A stretch of 64,000 nt of DNA from Diospyros lotus. Taxonomy: Eukaryota > Streptophyta > Magnoliopsida > Ericales > Ebenaceae. Position 1 is the first letter of the stretch. Each line of letters starts with the position of its first letter. Positions 1 through 11,326 of this stretch are shown in pieces. The DNA lies in the NCBI RefSeq assembly GCF_014633365.1, contig NC_068338.1, positions 51,843,716 through 51,907,715 on the forward strand, written 5' to 3'. The notes beneath the pieces were generated by a model, which was not told the DNA's origin, did no database searches, and was given only the letters and a program-made list of their open reading frames with translations. Position numbers and translations under genes: made by a program.

Positions 1-246
1 GTTGTGGACGACGAGAAGCGAGTGAAGCAAACGGATGTATGTGAAGGAGGGTACCTGGAGTTAGGGTTCAACTACTTCCGCGTTCGATTGGTGGTGAAGG
101 AGAAGAGCGCCGATTGCTGCGTCATCAATACCACCTTGGAGTATGAAGTGAAGGAAGAATGTGCGGCCAATGCTGAGTTGGTCAGCATCCAGCCTTTCGC
201 CAAGGCCATGGAGTTCACGGTCGATCATCTGCTCAAACACAAGTGA
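1..246 (+). CDS. Bet v 1/PR-10-like gene A, 3' exon only (cut by window edge)
   Basis: This is the tail of the second exon of a Bet v 1-fold protein (norcoclaurine/norbelladine-synthase-like group). The reading frame is open from base 1 and stops with TGA at 244-246, giving 81 residues. It differs from the same stretch of gene B, about 3.8 kb downstream, at only a handful of residues (for example VINTTLEYEV against VLNTTLEYDV). The visible part covers the later beta strands (EGGYLELGF) and the long C-terminal helix (KAMEFTVDHLLKHK) that closes the ligand cavity. Exon 1, the intron and the first bases of exon 2 lie outside the window. A polyadenylation-type AATAAA follows at 308-313. The 3' flank is paralogous to that of gene B. 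Nothing in the visible part is broken. Confidence 0.9.
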   Translation, partial: VVDDEKRVKQTDVCEGGYLELGFNYFRVRLVVKEKSADCCVINTTLEYEVKEECAANAELVSIQPFAKAMEFTVDHLLKHK

Positions 247-3200
247 TCATCCATCATATATATCGATCTTAAGATCAGATGAGATGACACTAATTAAATA
301 TATCTAGAATAAATAAAGCAGAACTAACTTGCTGGCTGATCTGGCAGGCATCGTTTGATTTCAATCTATATATGTCGCCGTCTTCTTCTTCTTCCTTTGT
401 GTGTTGCTGTTACCCTTTTCAAATTTGAAACTAAAATTCTTGTTCAGCTGCTGCTTTGTATTTTCCGCGAGGGGGTGGGTAGTGTTGCTACGGCCATCAG
501 TAGTGCACCGACTTTTGTGAGATACGTGTGTTATATTATGTGAAAAAAAAAGAAGAGAAAATAATAATAATAATAATAATAATAATATGTCGGCAAGTAC
601 CATCATCAATTAATTAATTACTTCATGGCCTGGAAATTTAATTTTTAATTTCCCGCTGCTTATACATTACTACATCTCATATTTGTGATTCAAAAGATTT
701 AACATAATAATAATAATAATAATAATAATGTTCTATTCTATATATACATATATATAAAAGTAATTCAGAGATTTAAAGTCAGTAAGTACGTACATCTTGC
801 GGACTCATTTTCTTCTAATAATCAAATAAATAATAATATGCACCGGTCAATGAACAGTTGAAGGAAAAGTATTACTCAGAACGGGATAATTTTATTAATT
901 AATAATAGTGATGGGACAAGCGAAACGGATTAGACCCCCAAAAATAAAAGCTTGAAAAACAAAAAGAAATTTTAGAGATTATTTTTAAACAAAAAATTAA
1001 ATAAAAATAATTTTAAAAAATAAGTATAAATTCCTAAAAATATTACATTTAAATCAGATATAAGAATGTAAAATTTTTATAAAATAATACTCAATATTTT
1101 TAAAAATATTTAAACTTAATTAATATTCTCAAAAATTATAAATTTCAATAATTTAAGAACTTTTCTCCTACCAAACATGGAGTTACAATTAACTAAAGAC
1201 TAAATGAATGAAAATAAATGGTTGAACAATGTAATATGATAATAGTTAAAAGATTAAAAGTCATATTTTTTAATAATTCAGAAATTCTGTATTAAATTTT
1301 TTAGAAAAGACACTTATTACAACTTAATAAAACATAATAGTTAGCATTATTCTTAATAAGAATATCTTAAAATTTAAAAATTAATAAAATATAATAAGTT
1401 AATGCTCAAAGCAATAGTAGGCAATATATAATTACATATTTTTTTAAGGCAATCTACTTTATTGCACCTTATTTTTATTATTTAAATTATTTAATTAATT
1501 TATAATAAATATATCATACTTGAAAATATTTAATCATATTTTTTAAATATTAAAAATAAGATATGATAAATACACATTATCTGAAAATAATTTTTATTAA
1601 TTAATTAAATATCTCAAAATAAGATACATTTCATTTCATTCCCAATAAATATTTTTTTTTTCTTCTAAAAATAAAAAAGAAGTCTATATCTCCATGGATT
1701 TTGAAACTCTGATTACTCCAACGATTAGAATAAGGAAAAAGACAAAAAAAGAAAATTAAAAACTTATCCAATAATTAACAAATAACATGCTCATTTTAAT
1801 TTTAAATTAATAGAAACAAAATCTTAAGAAAGAACTGAAAGTTTCATTAAACGTGAGCTTAATGGAAGGGGTTTATGTTTAACGTATAGTATGGTTCAAC
1901 TCGTGAGAATTTAGAGACCAAACTCACAAATCATAATGTTTCAGATCAATTTAAATCAATTTTAGTAATCAAATTAACCAAACTAAAATATATATAATTA
2001 TAATTTAAATTTGCCCAATTTTGGTTTGAACAACAATTAGTTTGTTTTAGTAATTAACTAGCACAAAAATATAACATATATAATAGAAACTGTCATAATT
2101 TTTTTTATTTTTTTAAATTTAAAATATAAAAACGAATAATAGCACAAATATCTAATAAGATAATTGAAATTTTATATAAATTCCAATCCAATATCATATC
2201 ATTGTTTTGCATAGAATTCTAGAACCAACATTATAAAATCAACAAAGTGCAGGCCTACAAGAATTGACAAAAGAGAGATGCTTGTAATTTTTATAAGTAT
2301 AGATTACATATATAAATAACATAATTGATGGGACAAAAATTCAACAGCATATATATAAAAAATATAAAAGAAACGGGTATTTAAAGTCAATATAATCATG
2401 CTAATGTTTACACTGTTAATTATTATTATAATTAAAAAATCGAGTTAGTAATAAACTCCTTTAGATAAGTTCACACTAAAGGAGATAACGATTAAGAGAA
2501 ATACTGAATCAAGTAGATAAACTATATATGTGACAAATTAAGTAAATAGATTTTATTTAAAAGGCAAATGGAGACAACACGTACGTAATATTTCTGCACT
2601 AGTTCAGAACTAACTTGACTATATAGATAGATAGGAGAAATTTATGAAAATTATAAACTTAGAAAAAGAAAAAATAATAATAATAAATGACAATACTGCT
2701 AGCAATAAAGGAAAAAATAATTCACCAATTGCAGCTGCAACTTTGTCACAATCATATATTTCCTTATTTTTAAATTCAGATTATTATAGCTAAGTAGGAC
2801 ATTGACAGGGCGAACAGGTTGACATATTTAGTTAGGAGGACATCTTGATTGATTTAATAAAGATTAAAATTATTCAACACTAATTAGGTTTGCCAAATTT
2901 AATAAATTCTACAAACCTTAATTTTTCATCATTTTGATGAAAAAGATGAACTAATTAAGATTCATGAATCAAAAAATCCCAAATTCAAGACCTTAAAAGA
3001 TGACAAATACTGCCACTAACTACTAAAATACAATTATAATAATTATTTTTATAGGCATGTGGTTCCCATGATCTCATTAATTCAAAAGTAAGCACAGATC
3101 AGATCTAAAAAAAATGGTTGCCCGTCAATTCCAGCCAAATAAAATAATACTACCCTGCGCGCGCGCCCATCATGATAGAATTTTCTTTGCGATTCATTCA

Positions 3201-3348
3201 GTCAATCGACAAATTATCAACATTCGATGGAGACTACGAATTTAGATAATGTCGTGACGGTGACAATATGCTATGCGGCGAAATTGGTTCACATTTTCCT
3301 TCTGCCATAGCTGATAGCCCCAACCTTACACACCTAGCTTAAGTTGTG
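247..3348. other. Spacer A-B; first 600 bases paralogous to the flank of gene B
   Basis: No gene is seen. Bases 247-960 align in pieces with 4066-4640 plus 5384-5440, that is, with the 3' flank of gene B once its solo LTR is removed. Two TAA microsatellites lie at about 561-588 and 703-728; the matching part of the B flank has only short or no TAA runs. From about 960 to 3100 the DNA is very AT-rich with no coding signal. The proximal promoter of gene B begins near 3150. Confidence 0.6.
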
Positions 3349-3356
3349 TATAAATA
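3349..3356 (+). promoter_or_regulatory. TATA box of gene B
   Basis: A TATAAATA lies 85 bases before the ATG at 3441, in a GC-mixed stretch that follows AT-rich spacer. Gene D has the same octamer at almost the same distance. Confidence 0.6.
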
Positions 3357-3440
3357 GATGCATAGGCATGGAGGATTGATGCATCGAAGCCAAGAAGCAA
3401 AGCAGAGCTATATAGGATACCCACATTCCGAATCAACAAC

Positions 3441-4065
3441 ATGTACGGAACACAATCGCACGAGGTAGAAGTGAACGTACCAGCCAGCAAGGCCTGGCAG
3501 CTCTGCCGCGGCGCCGAAATCGCCATCCTCGCCGGCAAACACCTCAGCGATGTTTTCGACAAGGTCGAGATCGTCGAGGGCAACGGCGGCCCTGGCACTG
3601 TTCTCAAGCTCACATTCAAACCAGGTACATATATATATACACGTACACTTATTAATTATGATCATATATATATGAGTGCTATATATATATACCCTATGAT
3701 ATTGTTTATGAGTGCTATATATATATATATCGATGACTAATTTCTAATTGAAATTGATGAATTAATGAATTATAGGGAAAGCTCCGGGCAACATTACGTA
3801 TTTCAAGGAGAAATTCACGGTTGTGGACGACGAGAAGCGAGTGAAGCAAACGGATGTATGTGAAGGAGGGTACCTGGAGTTAGGGTTCAACTACTTCCGC
3901 GTTCGATTGGTAGTGAAGGAGAAGAGCGCCGATTGCTGCGTCCTCAATACCACGTTGGAGTATGACGTGAAGGAAGAATGCGCGGCCAATGCTTCCTTGG
4001 TCAGCATCCAGCCTTTCGTCAAGGCAATGGAGTTCACGGTCGATTATCTGCTCAAACACAAGTGA
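3441..4065 (+). CDS. Bet v 1/PR-10-like protein B (norcoclaurine-synthase-like)
   Basis: Two exons, 3441-3624 and 3776-4065, join across a 151-base GT-AG phase-1 intron inside a glycine codon (KPG), giving 157 aa, the usual family size. The N-terminus carries the first beta strand (SHEVEVNVPASKAW). The glycine-rich loop typical of the fold is EGNGGPGTV at about residues 46-54. It is followed by KEKFTVVDDEKR, EGGYLELGF and the C-terminal helix. This fold has a large hydrophobic cavity that binds or converts small metabolites such as alkaloid precursors, flavonoids or hormones; the real ligand cannot be told from sequence. The start is set by homology with copies C-F and a TATA box 85 bases upstream. 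AATAAA follows at 4108-4113. It is the closest relative of gene A. Confidence 0.93.
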
Positions 4066-4643
4066 TCATCATGACGTCGATCTTGAGACCAGAAACTAAA
4101 TATCTAGAATAAAACAGATCGCGGACCGATCGATGCTTGCTGGCTCTCTTAGGCATCGTTTGATTTCAATCTATCTCGCCGTCTTCTTCTTCCTTTGCGT
4201 GCGTTGTTACCTTCTCAAATTTGAGACCAATCCTTGTTCAGCTGCTGCCCGAGAGGCGGTGCTGCTTCTATCAGTGCACCGACTTTTGTGAGTGTGTGCG
4301 TGTGTTATATGTGAGAAAGGAGAAAATAATATATATAGGCAAGTACCATCAATTAATTACTTCATGGCGTTGAATTTTCTTTTTTAATTTCCGGCTGCTT
4401 AATTATACATTACATCTCATATTTGGGATACAAAAGATTTAACATAACAATGTTGTATATAAAAGCAATTCATTGATTTAAAATCAGTACATCTTGCGGA
4501 CTCATTTTCTAATAATAATAATATGGCACTGGTCAATGAACAGTTAGAAGGAAAGTGAAAAATCTTACTCAAAACCAAATAATTTCATTAATAATAGTGG
4601 TGTGACAATCAGTGGTGTGACAATCGAAATTGCGTAGTCCCCC

Positions 4644-5383
4644 TGTTGAGATTTTTCTACAACCAGCCAACACCACAAAATCTCGACAGTACCACGAATT
4701 CAAAGAAACAATCAGAAAACATAAATCAGAAATCACAAAAACAAACCACAAGATCGAGACAACGGCATATATGTGTTCGAATTGAAAGATCTTACTCACG
4801 ACAGGGATTTTGCCCCTAATCAATTCACTATACGAATAGATGATTACACAACCAAGATTACATCAATATCCCTCAAGAAACAAAGCTATCGGAATCAAAA
4901 CGGAAACAAAATACATCGAAAATACAACTCGATCTCATAACGAGTAACAGAAACGAAACGAGCTTCTTACCAACCAATCTCACATGTCATAGGCGATTTG
5001 CACCGAGATATACAGATACATGAAGCCGTTTCTTGCCAAGAACATAAAGGATTCACGATGTATCCATCGGTTACTGATTTAGGGTTTCAAACGAGAGAGA
5101 GAGAGAGAGATCTCGCAAGCTCCTGCTGGTTAGGGCATGAACAAACCTTTATATACTTGGGCGCTGAAGACTTGGGCCAAGCAATAGAGATGGGCCAAAT
5201 GCGTGCTTGGGCTAGGCTACTAATAAACTCGGCCCACCATATATATATATCCAACATAATGTATATACAGCAGATAACCAAATGAGATGTAAATATAAGT
5301 GAAATGTAAATTCACATAAAACTCAATTGCAAACATGAAATGCAATAATCAAATACACCTTGAATTACCTAAAAATATCAACA
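4644..5383. mobile_element. Solo LTR, 740 bp, in the 3' flank of gene B
   Basis: The element starts TGTTGAGATTTTT and ends AAAAATATCAACA, so its termini are inverted copies of each other in TG...CA form. CCCCC at 4639-4643 and again from 5384 is the 5-bp target duplication. No protein-coding retroelement domains are present, so it is a solo LTR. It holds a GA microsatellite (5095-5109) and a possible TATA box (about 5150). The paralogous flank of gene A (around 931-960) has the same surrounding sequence with a single CCCCC and no insertion. Confidence 0.85.
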
Positions 5384-5388
5384 CCCCC

Positions 5389-6476
5389 CAAAACAGAAGA
5401 AGCTAAAAAAACAAAAACAAAAAAAATTGAGAGACTAGATTGACAAAAAAAAGTCCATAGGAGATCTAACCGCAAATCTCTTCAAGTGCAAAAATAATAG
5501 TTATCGAGATATTCTTTAGTGGGTCTTTTTTATGTCCAACAAAAAAAATCTTCTCGAGACCTTGTAAAATATATGTAGTCAAAAATGTATCAACTCACCT
5601 CCAAAATTTTTTCTTAATTAGAAAGTCAAAACAAATAATTATGAAAGATGTAGATATTATTTTATATATTAGTTTTAACATCTATAAATAAAAGGTGACA
5701 CCCACGAGTATTTGAAGAATTCTATTAAAACTACATTTTTATTGATTTTCAATTGACTTTATTTAAACATTAAAGAGCGTAAGAAATACCCATCACTCTA
5801 TTATTGTCTTCTATATCTTATAAGTTTCTTGAATTTTAAAAATAAAAATTATTCTATAATTAAAAATTTATTATTATATTTTAATAACAATAAATAAATA
5901 AATAAACATGATTACAACTTGCAAGTGACAATTAATGTAGTTGAAGGCATCTTTGACCCATTAACAAAATGGATAGTAGATACATAGTTTTGTTTTTTTG
6001 TAAGATGGAAAATATGTTACTCAAATTAAAAAATTAAATATATAAGTTAGGGTATGGTTTAAAAAAATGTCAAAATTTTTCTTTTCATTTCATTTTATTA
6101 TTCTTATTCCATTTTATGTTGATTAGGAAAAAATGAAAATTGTGAATATTATTTAATTTTGTTGTGACTCAAAAAAAAAATATTATTTGATTTTTTTAAT
6201 CTATGTTCAACATTATGTTAATTAAGTTAATTTATTTATAATTAATAATTAGTTATAGTTATAATTGATTATATAATATAAAAAATATATATTGTTATCA
6301 TATAATATAATTATATTGAATATTATAATATTAATAGTAATATAGAACAATAGGGCAATCGGCTAAGGCCACGTTGATTTCCACTGCACAGACAACTGAC
6401 GAATCCTGCGCGCAGAATCAAATCAAATACTGTCGTAAAGGCGTGGCCTGAGCCCTGAGGGAGATACAATATGGTT
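5389..6476. other. AT-rich spacer between B and C
   Basis: No gene is seen. The first 60 bases continue the 3' flank of gene B. The rest is AT-rich with homopolymer runs. From about 6350 the composition rises and the block shared with the gene D promoter begins. Confidence 0.6.
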
Positions 6477-6482
6477 CACGTG
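6477..6482 (+). promoter_or_regulatory. G-box in promoter of gene C
   Basis: CACGTG lies 140 bases before the ATG at 6617. It sits in a block (GGCCTGAG, GAGATA, ATATGG) that is also present 128 bases before the ATG of gene D. bZIP and bHLH factors bind this hexamer, so control by stress, hormone or light is possible. Confidence 0.55.
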
Positions 6483-6616
6483 GTTGCATCGATCGGCTCT
6501 TCTCTCTAACGTCGATCAATATCTATATCTATATGTATATATATAGTTATATGGAGGATTAGCATCATCTCCTAGAAGACATTAATCATCGGCCGGCATT
6601 GGTCGGCGAAGCCAAA

Positions 6617-7223
6617 ATGCACGGAAGCCTTTCGCACGAGGTAGAAGTGAACGTGCCAGCGAGCCAGGCTTGGGACGCCTATAAAGGCCTCAAAATCGCT
6701 CTCCTCGTCGGCGAACAGCTCAACGACGCTCTAGAGAAAGTCGAGGTCCTCGAAGGCGACGGCGGACCTGGAACTATCATCAAGCTCGTTTTCAAACCAG
6801 GTATGTATGTATATATATATATATATATATACTTTCTGAGTTCTGATCGTTGAGTTGAAGAAGATTGCCGGAAATAGTGCATCGATTGCGCTTGGATTTC
6901 GATCGATTGATGAAACTGATTAATGCGCAGGCATCCCAGGGATTAGCTCTTACAAGGAGAAATTTACGATAGTTGATGATGAGAAGCGATTGAAGCAGGT
7001 GGAGGTGATCGAAGGGGGATATCTTGAGTTAGGATTTACATACTATGGAGTTCGGTTTGAAGTGATAGAGAAGAGAGAGGATTGGTGCATCACCAGAGCC
7101 ACCATTGAGTACGATTTGAAGGAAGAAGCTGCTGCGAATGCTTCCGTTGTCACCATCCGGCGTGTGGCAAAGCTCCTAGAGTTCGCAGCCAAATATCTCC
7201 TAGAAAATAAGAACAAAAACTAA
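6617..7223 (+). CDS. Bet v 1/PR-10-like protein C
   Basis: Exons 6617-6800 and 6931-7223, with a 130-base phase-1 intron at the same codon as in the other copies, encode 158 aa. The protein starts MHGSLSHEVEVNVPAS. The frame is open a few codons upstream, but this ATG matches the aligned starts of B, D, E and F. The glycine-rich loop is EGDGGPGTI. The second exon reads GISSYKEKF, then EGGYLELGFTYYGVRFEV, and ends in a C-terminal helix with a lysine/asparagine-rich tail (LLENKNKN). It is most like gene D: both share AYKGLK, LLVGEQL and a GC-rich exon 1. The intron carries a TA microsatellite next to the donor. The role is inferred from the family only: a cytosolic small-molecule-binding protein or a condensing enzyme. 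Confidence 0.93.
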
Positions 7224-7489
7224 TAAGAGAAAAACTTGTATTAGATTTTAGAAAGCATCCAAAAGACGTGTTGTGTTGTTTTATTTTTAAGAAAAACTTG
7301 ATTTTCTTCCAAGGAGCCCTTCCTTCGAATCCTCCAATCCGTATCGTTTTATAAATTTTAAAATTAATTTTATATTTAATATAAATGAATGTGTTTTTTT
7401 ATTTTTCTATGATTTTATGTATGTTGACACATATTTTTGTAATACCCCGCATCGAGCGATAAGAAAGGTTTGGGATAACTTACCATGAT

Positions 7490-7566
7490 GAGTCTATGCA
7501 AACTTCCTAGGGGATCACCCATTCTTGAATTACCCCAGATTAAACACGCTTAAATTGAGAGTTCTT
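7490..7566 (-). other. 5S rRNA-like segment in first LTR (degenerate)
   Basis: Minus strand. It matches the 3' two thirds of plant 5S rRNA, but the box A region is decayed (ATTTAAGCGTGTTTA). It is part of a retroelement LTR, not an rRNA gene. Confidence 0.75.
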
Positions 7567-7979
7567 TGTCTGCATTCAGCCTAAAAAGTATCCAGCTAGT
7601 GTTGTTTCATTCCTTACTTATTCTCGATATATACTACCCTTCTCTGGGCTCTTGGGGTATTACACACATTGTGTCATCATGGGCCCACAACCACAGGTTA
7701 GCTCATAGCTATCGCTCTTCAACGATCAAGAGTCCTGCCGCACTTGTGAGCCTCTCAGTCATCCTTTGGGCAGTCATTTTCTAGGTGATCGAGGTGGGAC
7801 GAACCCGGTGCATCCACACCATCCCCCAGCAGGTTTGTGGGGCTCTATCAGCCCTTCCCTTATCGAGGGTTGTAGGAACCATTATGGGGTTTCCCACAGA
7901 CAGCGTCAAATGTTGACACATATTTTTGTAACACCCCGTATCGAGCAATAGGTAGGTCCGGGACAACTTACCCTAATGA

Positions 7980-8056
7980 ACCTACTCAAACTTCCCAAGG
8001 GGGTCACCCATCCTTGGATTACTCCAAGTCAAACACGCTTAACTTGGAAGTTCTTT
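7980..8056 (-). other. 5S rRNA-like segment in second LTR (better preserved)
   Basis: Read on the minus strand it contains AAGTTAAGCGTG (box A) and GGATGGGTGACC (box C), then TTGGGAAGT, in 5S order and spacing. The 5' part of 5S is missing or too diverged to recognise. The internal pol III promoter boxes look nearly intact, unlike those in the first LTR. Confidence 0.8.
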
Positions 8057-8127
8057 GTCTACATTCAACCCAAAAAGTATCCAACTTGTGTTGTTTCCTT
8101 CCTTACTTATTGTCGATATATACTACC

Positions 8128-8813
8128 TGTCGACGTTCAATTTCGGCCGACCGTGATTCGTTTTGGGCCGCGGTGAGTCAATCCAAAAATACCGAGAAGA
8201 AAAAGGAAACCCCCCCCCCCCCAAAATTTCAAGTGTGTACACCAGGATCTTTATGTGGTTCGGCCAGAACGATGCCTAGTCCACGACCGCAGTTTGATTA
8301 TTCTCTCAGAGTGGCGGTATCTGATTATTCCTCCTGTCCCTGCCCCTCATGGTCTCTTTGACTCTCATTTATACTAAGGGGCTTTTACAATTCAGATAAC
8401 ATATAAAAATACAGTGATTGTATAATGGGGGACAAATAGTTCTTATCGCATTCACAAGACCGGGAGTGGGATCCTCATTACGAGGGGCATGGGCTGTTAC
8501 AGATAAAGTGATCGGACCCTACCTCTGACTTCTCAGCAGCTTTGCCACTCATGCGAGCTGGAGGTTTTAGGCCGGCGACCTGGATGGTCCAACGATCTGG
8601 AGGATATTTCAGGAGCTCGTTAGTCGATTGCTTGGAGCTCGTTGGGGGGTTAGCGGGAGCTCACTATATGCTCGCTTTACGAGTTCCAGATTTTTGGTGG
8701 AGGCTGGGCTTTCCTTGACGAGGCCGTCCGGGCCTTCTTGGCCTTGGGTGATTGGGCCAGTCTATCGGACCGAGTCTGGCCCATGCGGGGTGATGCGAAA
8801 AATACATATAACA
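8128..8813 (-). mobile_element. Solo LTR (family LTR-B), 686 bp, nested in the 5S LTR
   Basis: The sequence runs from TGTCGACG to ATATAACA and is flanked by CTACC at 8123-8127 and 8814-8818, a perfect 5-bp target duplication. It splits the second LTR of the 5S element, whose halves line up exactly with the intact first LTR. A related copy in the opposite orientation lies at 13876-14613, and a fragment lies at 8943-9120. It includes a run of C at about 8211-8222. Confidence 0.88.
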
Positions 8814-8907
8814 CTACCCTCCTCTGAACTCTTGGGGTATTACACACATTGTGTCATCATGGGCCCACAACCACGGGTTAGCTCATAACTATCGTCCTTC
8901 GACGATC

Positions 8908-9240
8908 CGGGACAACTTACACTAATGGGCCTAGCGCCAAAATGTCGATGTTTAGAATTGGTTGACGATGATTCGTTGGCCCGCATTGGTGTGGTGGATC
9001 CGAGAGGGAGAAAATGGGGTATCTGGTTTAATTTGTTGACCCGCCGGCCTGTCCCTACAAAGTACTCTGATGACCAAGTTAGTGATCGAGCAAGTAAGTG
9101 TGCAAGATATTCGTAAGTGGACGGAAGAGAAAAAACATACCCATGGCTCTCAAAAAAGCTGGATGATATATAGGAAGAGATGTCTTCCTGTATGTGTTGT
9201 ACGTCTGCCCATAAAGAGTAGAGCAGGAAATACTCGTAAC
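8908..9240 (-). mobile_element. Junction fragment: 5S-LTR piece plus third LTR-B copy
   Basis: Bases 8906-8935 repeat the CCGGGACAACTTAC...TAATG stretch found inside the 5S LTR at 7961. The next bases, read on the minus strand, are CATCGACA followed by TTTTGGCGC, which looks like an LTR end against a Ty3-type leader. From 8943 rightwards the sequence aligns with the terminus of LTR-B (TGTCGATG..., GATTCGTTGGCCC). The far end is not recognisable, so this is a truncated copy. Confidence 0.5.
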
Positions 9241-11326
9241 AATATATAAATGAAAATATTGAAATAAAATGAAAATTAGAGATAAAAAATAAAAAATAAA
9301 ACATTCCTATAAGTAATTAATTGTAATTCTTTCAAAAAAAATAATAATGAAAACTTTATTTTCCAAAATATATGGCTTATATAAATATCTTTTATAAAGT
9401 TAAATTTTATGGTTTTTATTAGGCTAAAGACTCAAGGTTCACTATCTATTTAGTTTTTAAGAGTGTGACAGATCTCCAAAAATAAAAATATAAGGATGTG
9501 TTAGATTGCACAAATAAATAAATTTTAACTTTTAAGAAAAACTAAAATCAACTCCCTTAAGAATTATTCTTTCTTGATTTTGAGGAAAATATAATATTTT
9601 TGTACTTGGATGAAAAACAAATTTTATAAAAAAAAATACCAATTAAACATTTAAAATTAAAATTTAATTAAAAATATTTTCTTTTTCCAATCAAACACAC
9701 CCTAAATAAATTTCAATTAAGTCTGCAAATAGAGATCAAATGTGCAGAAAACAATGGGAAACAAATTCTTCTGGGTGGGTCCCTAGTGACTCTCTGGTGG
9801 TGGCTTTCTAAATTAGTGGATCTACTAGAGTGCTACAACGCGGGCCTTATTGTAAAATGATTTAGCTTAACAAATTAAGTGATTTAATTCCCATTTATCA
9901 GCTCAAACTAAAGTATGCACACTCAAAAGAGTTTGATGATAGGCTTGTTCAGGTATATAGAATAATCTTCCATGTGAAAATGAAATATTCATTGGTCAAA
10001 CATGGTAGCCTGTTTCTTTATCATAGCTATGAAAGTGGGATCAATTTAATATTCTTTCCACCCAAGCTAATGGACTATTAAATTAAGAAATAGTACTTAG
10101 TCATTAAGGGCTGTCACATGCTGCCGTCTTAGACCGACCGAGGAATAACAATTCAAAATCAAATCAATAAGATGGACCCACAAAATTGTAGACATTTACT
10201 TAAAATAATTTTAATAAAATAAGATAAAAATCATAATCTGAACCAAGCAATTGGAAAAGGGCGTTGACCAAAGTCATGTGGTAAAAAAATCGTAATTGAG
10301 GATAAACAAACTGCAATTATTGTTAGGAAATAATATTAATTTTAATTGTTGATGTGTAATTAAGGTACGTAGGTCAAGAGAGAAAAATCCAAGAAGGAAG
10401 ACTTAGCCGCTCTACCGCAGTTATAAATCAATTATTGTATTTCAGTAATAATAATTTTAATTTTTAATTACTTTTAAATTACATCTTAGCGATTAGGCAA
10501 TCGGCTATTGCAGCCGCCTATAAAATAAGAGTGTTAGGATGGCCGCCTCATTGAGTGCGAACTGTTTGATTCTGGAGGAATTTATGGTTTATTTTAAATT
10601 AAAATCATAAATAGTTTGGTTTGATTAAGGGTTAGACTACTGTAGGGTTCTTTATATCCTAATTTAAGGTTTAATTTAATTATTATTGTGATTGTGTAAA
10701 TTATTTTAATTGATGATAGAATTAACATTATTAATTAATAGTATTAAAATGTCATTAAATAGCATTGAAAATACATTAACTCTATTGATTATTGTTATTT
10801 TGCGTCTAAAAATACAATAAATTATTTAATCTTTTTTAAAGTACAATAATCAAATGATGTCTAAGTCTAAATATATAATTATTTATTTAAGTATAATAAA
10901 ATAATTTAGGATAAAAGATATTATATCGCGAGATCGTTGATTTGATTATATTTTCATGTAAAATAGCACGATCGACTGTGTCCATTTGATTAGTTAGATT
11001 TTAAGTTTTAACTTGTGATGAATTTGTCTGTTCATCTAACTTGCATAATAGGTACATTTTAAAGAATGAGAAATAAATTGGGATTGAAAGTTGAGTATGA
11101 TCGAAAATTTATTAAGTTTTTCGCTTTACAAAAAGAAAAATGAAAAGTAAATTAAATGACCCGAACTCGCGTAGTTAAGTTGCCGGAGCACTATCCTTAA
11201 TCATTGTATCTTAAAAAATTCAAATCCAATCAAATTAGTTGACTTTTTTTTTAATTACTTGACAAATTCTGTACTGCGGTCCAATAAAGGGCTAAAGGCA
11301 AGGCCTGAGGGGGATATCATATGATC
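9241..11326. other. AT-rich spacer between C and D
   Basis: No gene or clear repeat boundary is seen. Near 10496 a short stretch (GCAATCGGCTA) recurs from upstream of gene C (about 6355), in keeping with shared ancestry of the two promoters. The promoter of gene D starts around 11280. Confidence 0.5.

Larger units (their letters stand above)
7422..8907 (-). mobile_element. 5S-bearing TRIM element (Cassandra-like), nested insertion inside
   Basis: Two direct repeats, 7422-7728 (307 bp) and 7911-8127 plus 8819-8907 (306 bp without the nested insert), both begin TGTTGACACATATTTTTGTA and flank only about 180 bp of internal DNA. Each repeat contains, on the minus strand, a long segment of 5S rRNA. 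LTRs carrying 5S sequence are the hallmark of Cassandra TRIMs. Read on the minus strand, the internal region begins TTTGACGCTGTCTGTGGGAA next to the 5' LTR, which resembles Ty3-type leader junctions rather than an initiator-Met primer site. No clear target duplication is visible because the right end runs straight into another LTR fragment. There are no coding domains, as expected for a TRIM. Confidence 0.8.

Noticed and set aside
7440..8070. True 5S rRNA genes
   Set aside because: Only the 3' part of 5S matches, changes are present, and both copies sit inside LTRs of a small retroelement.
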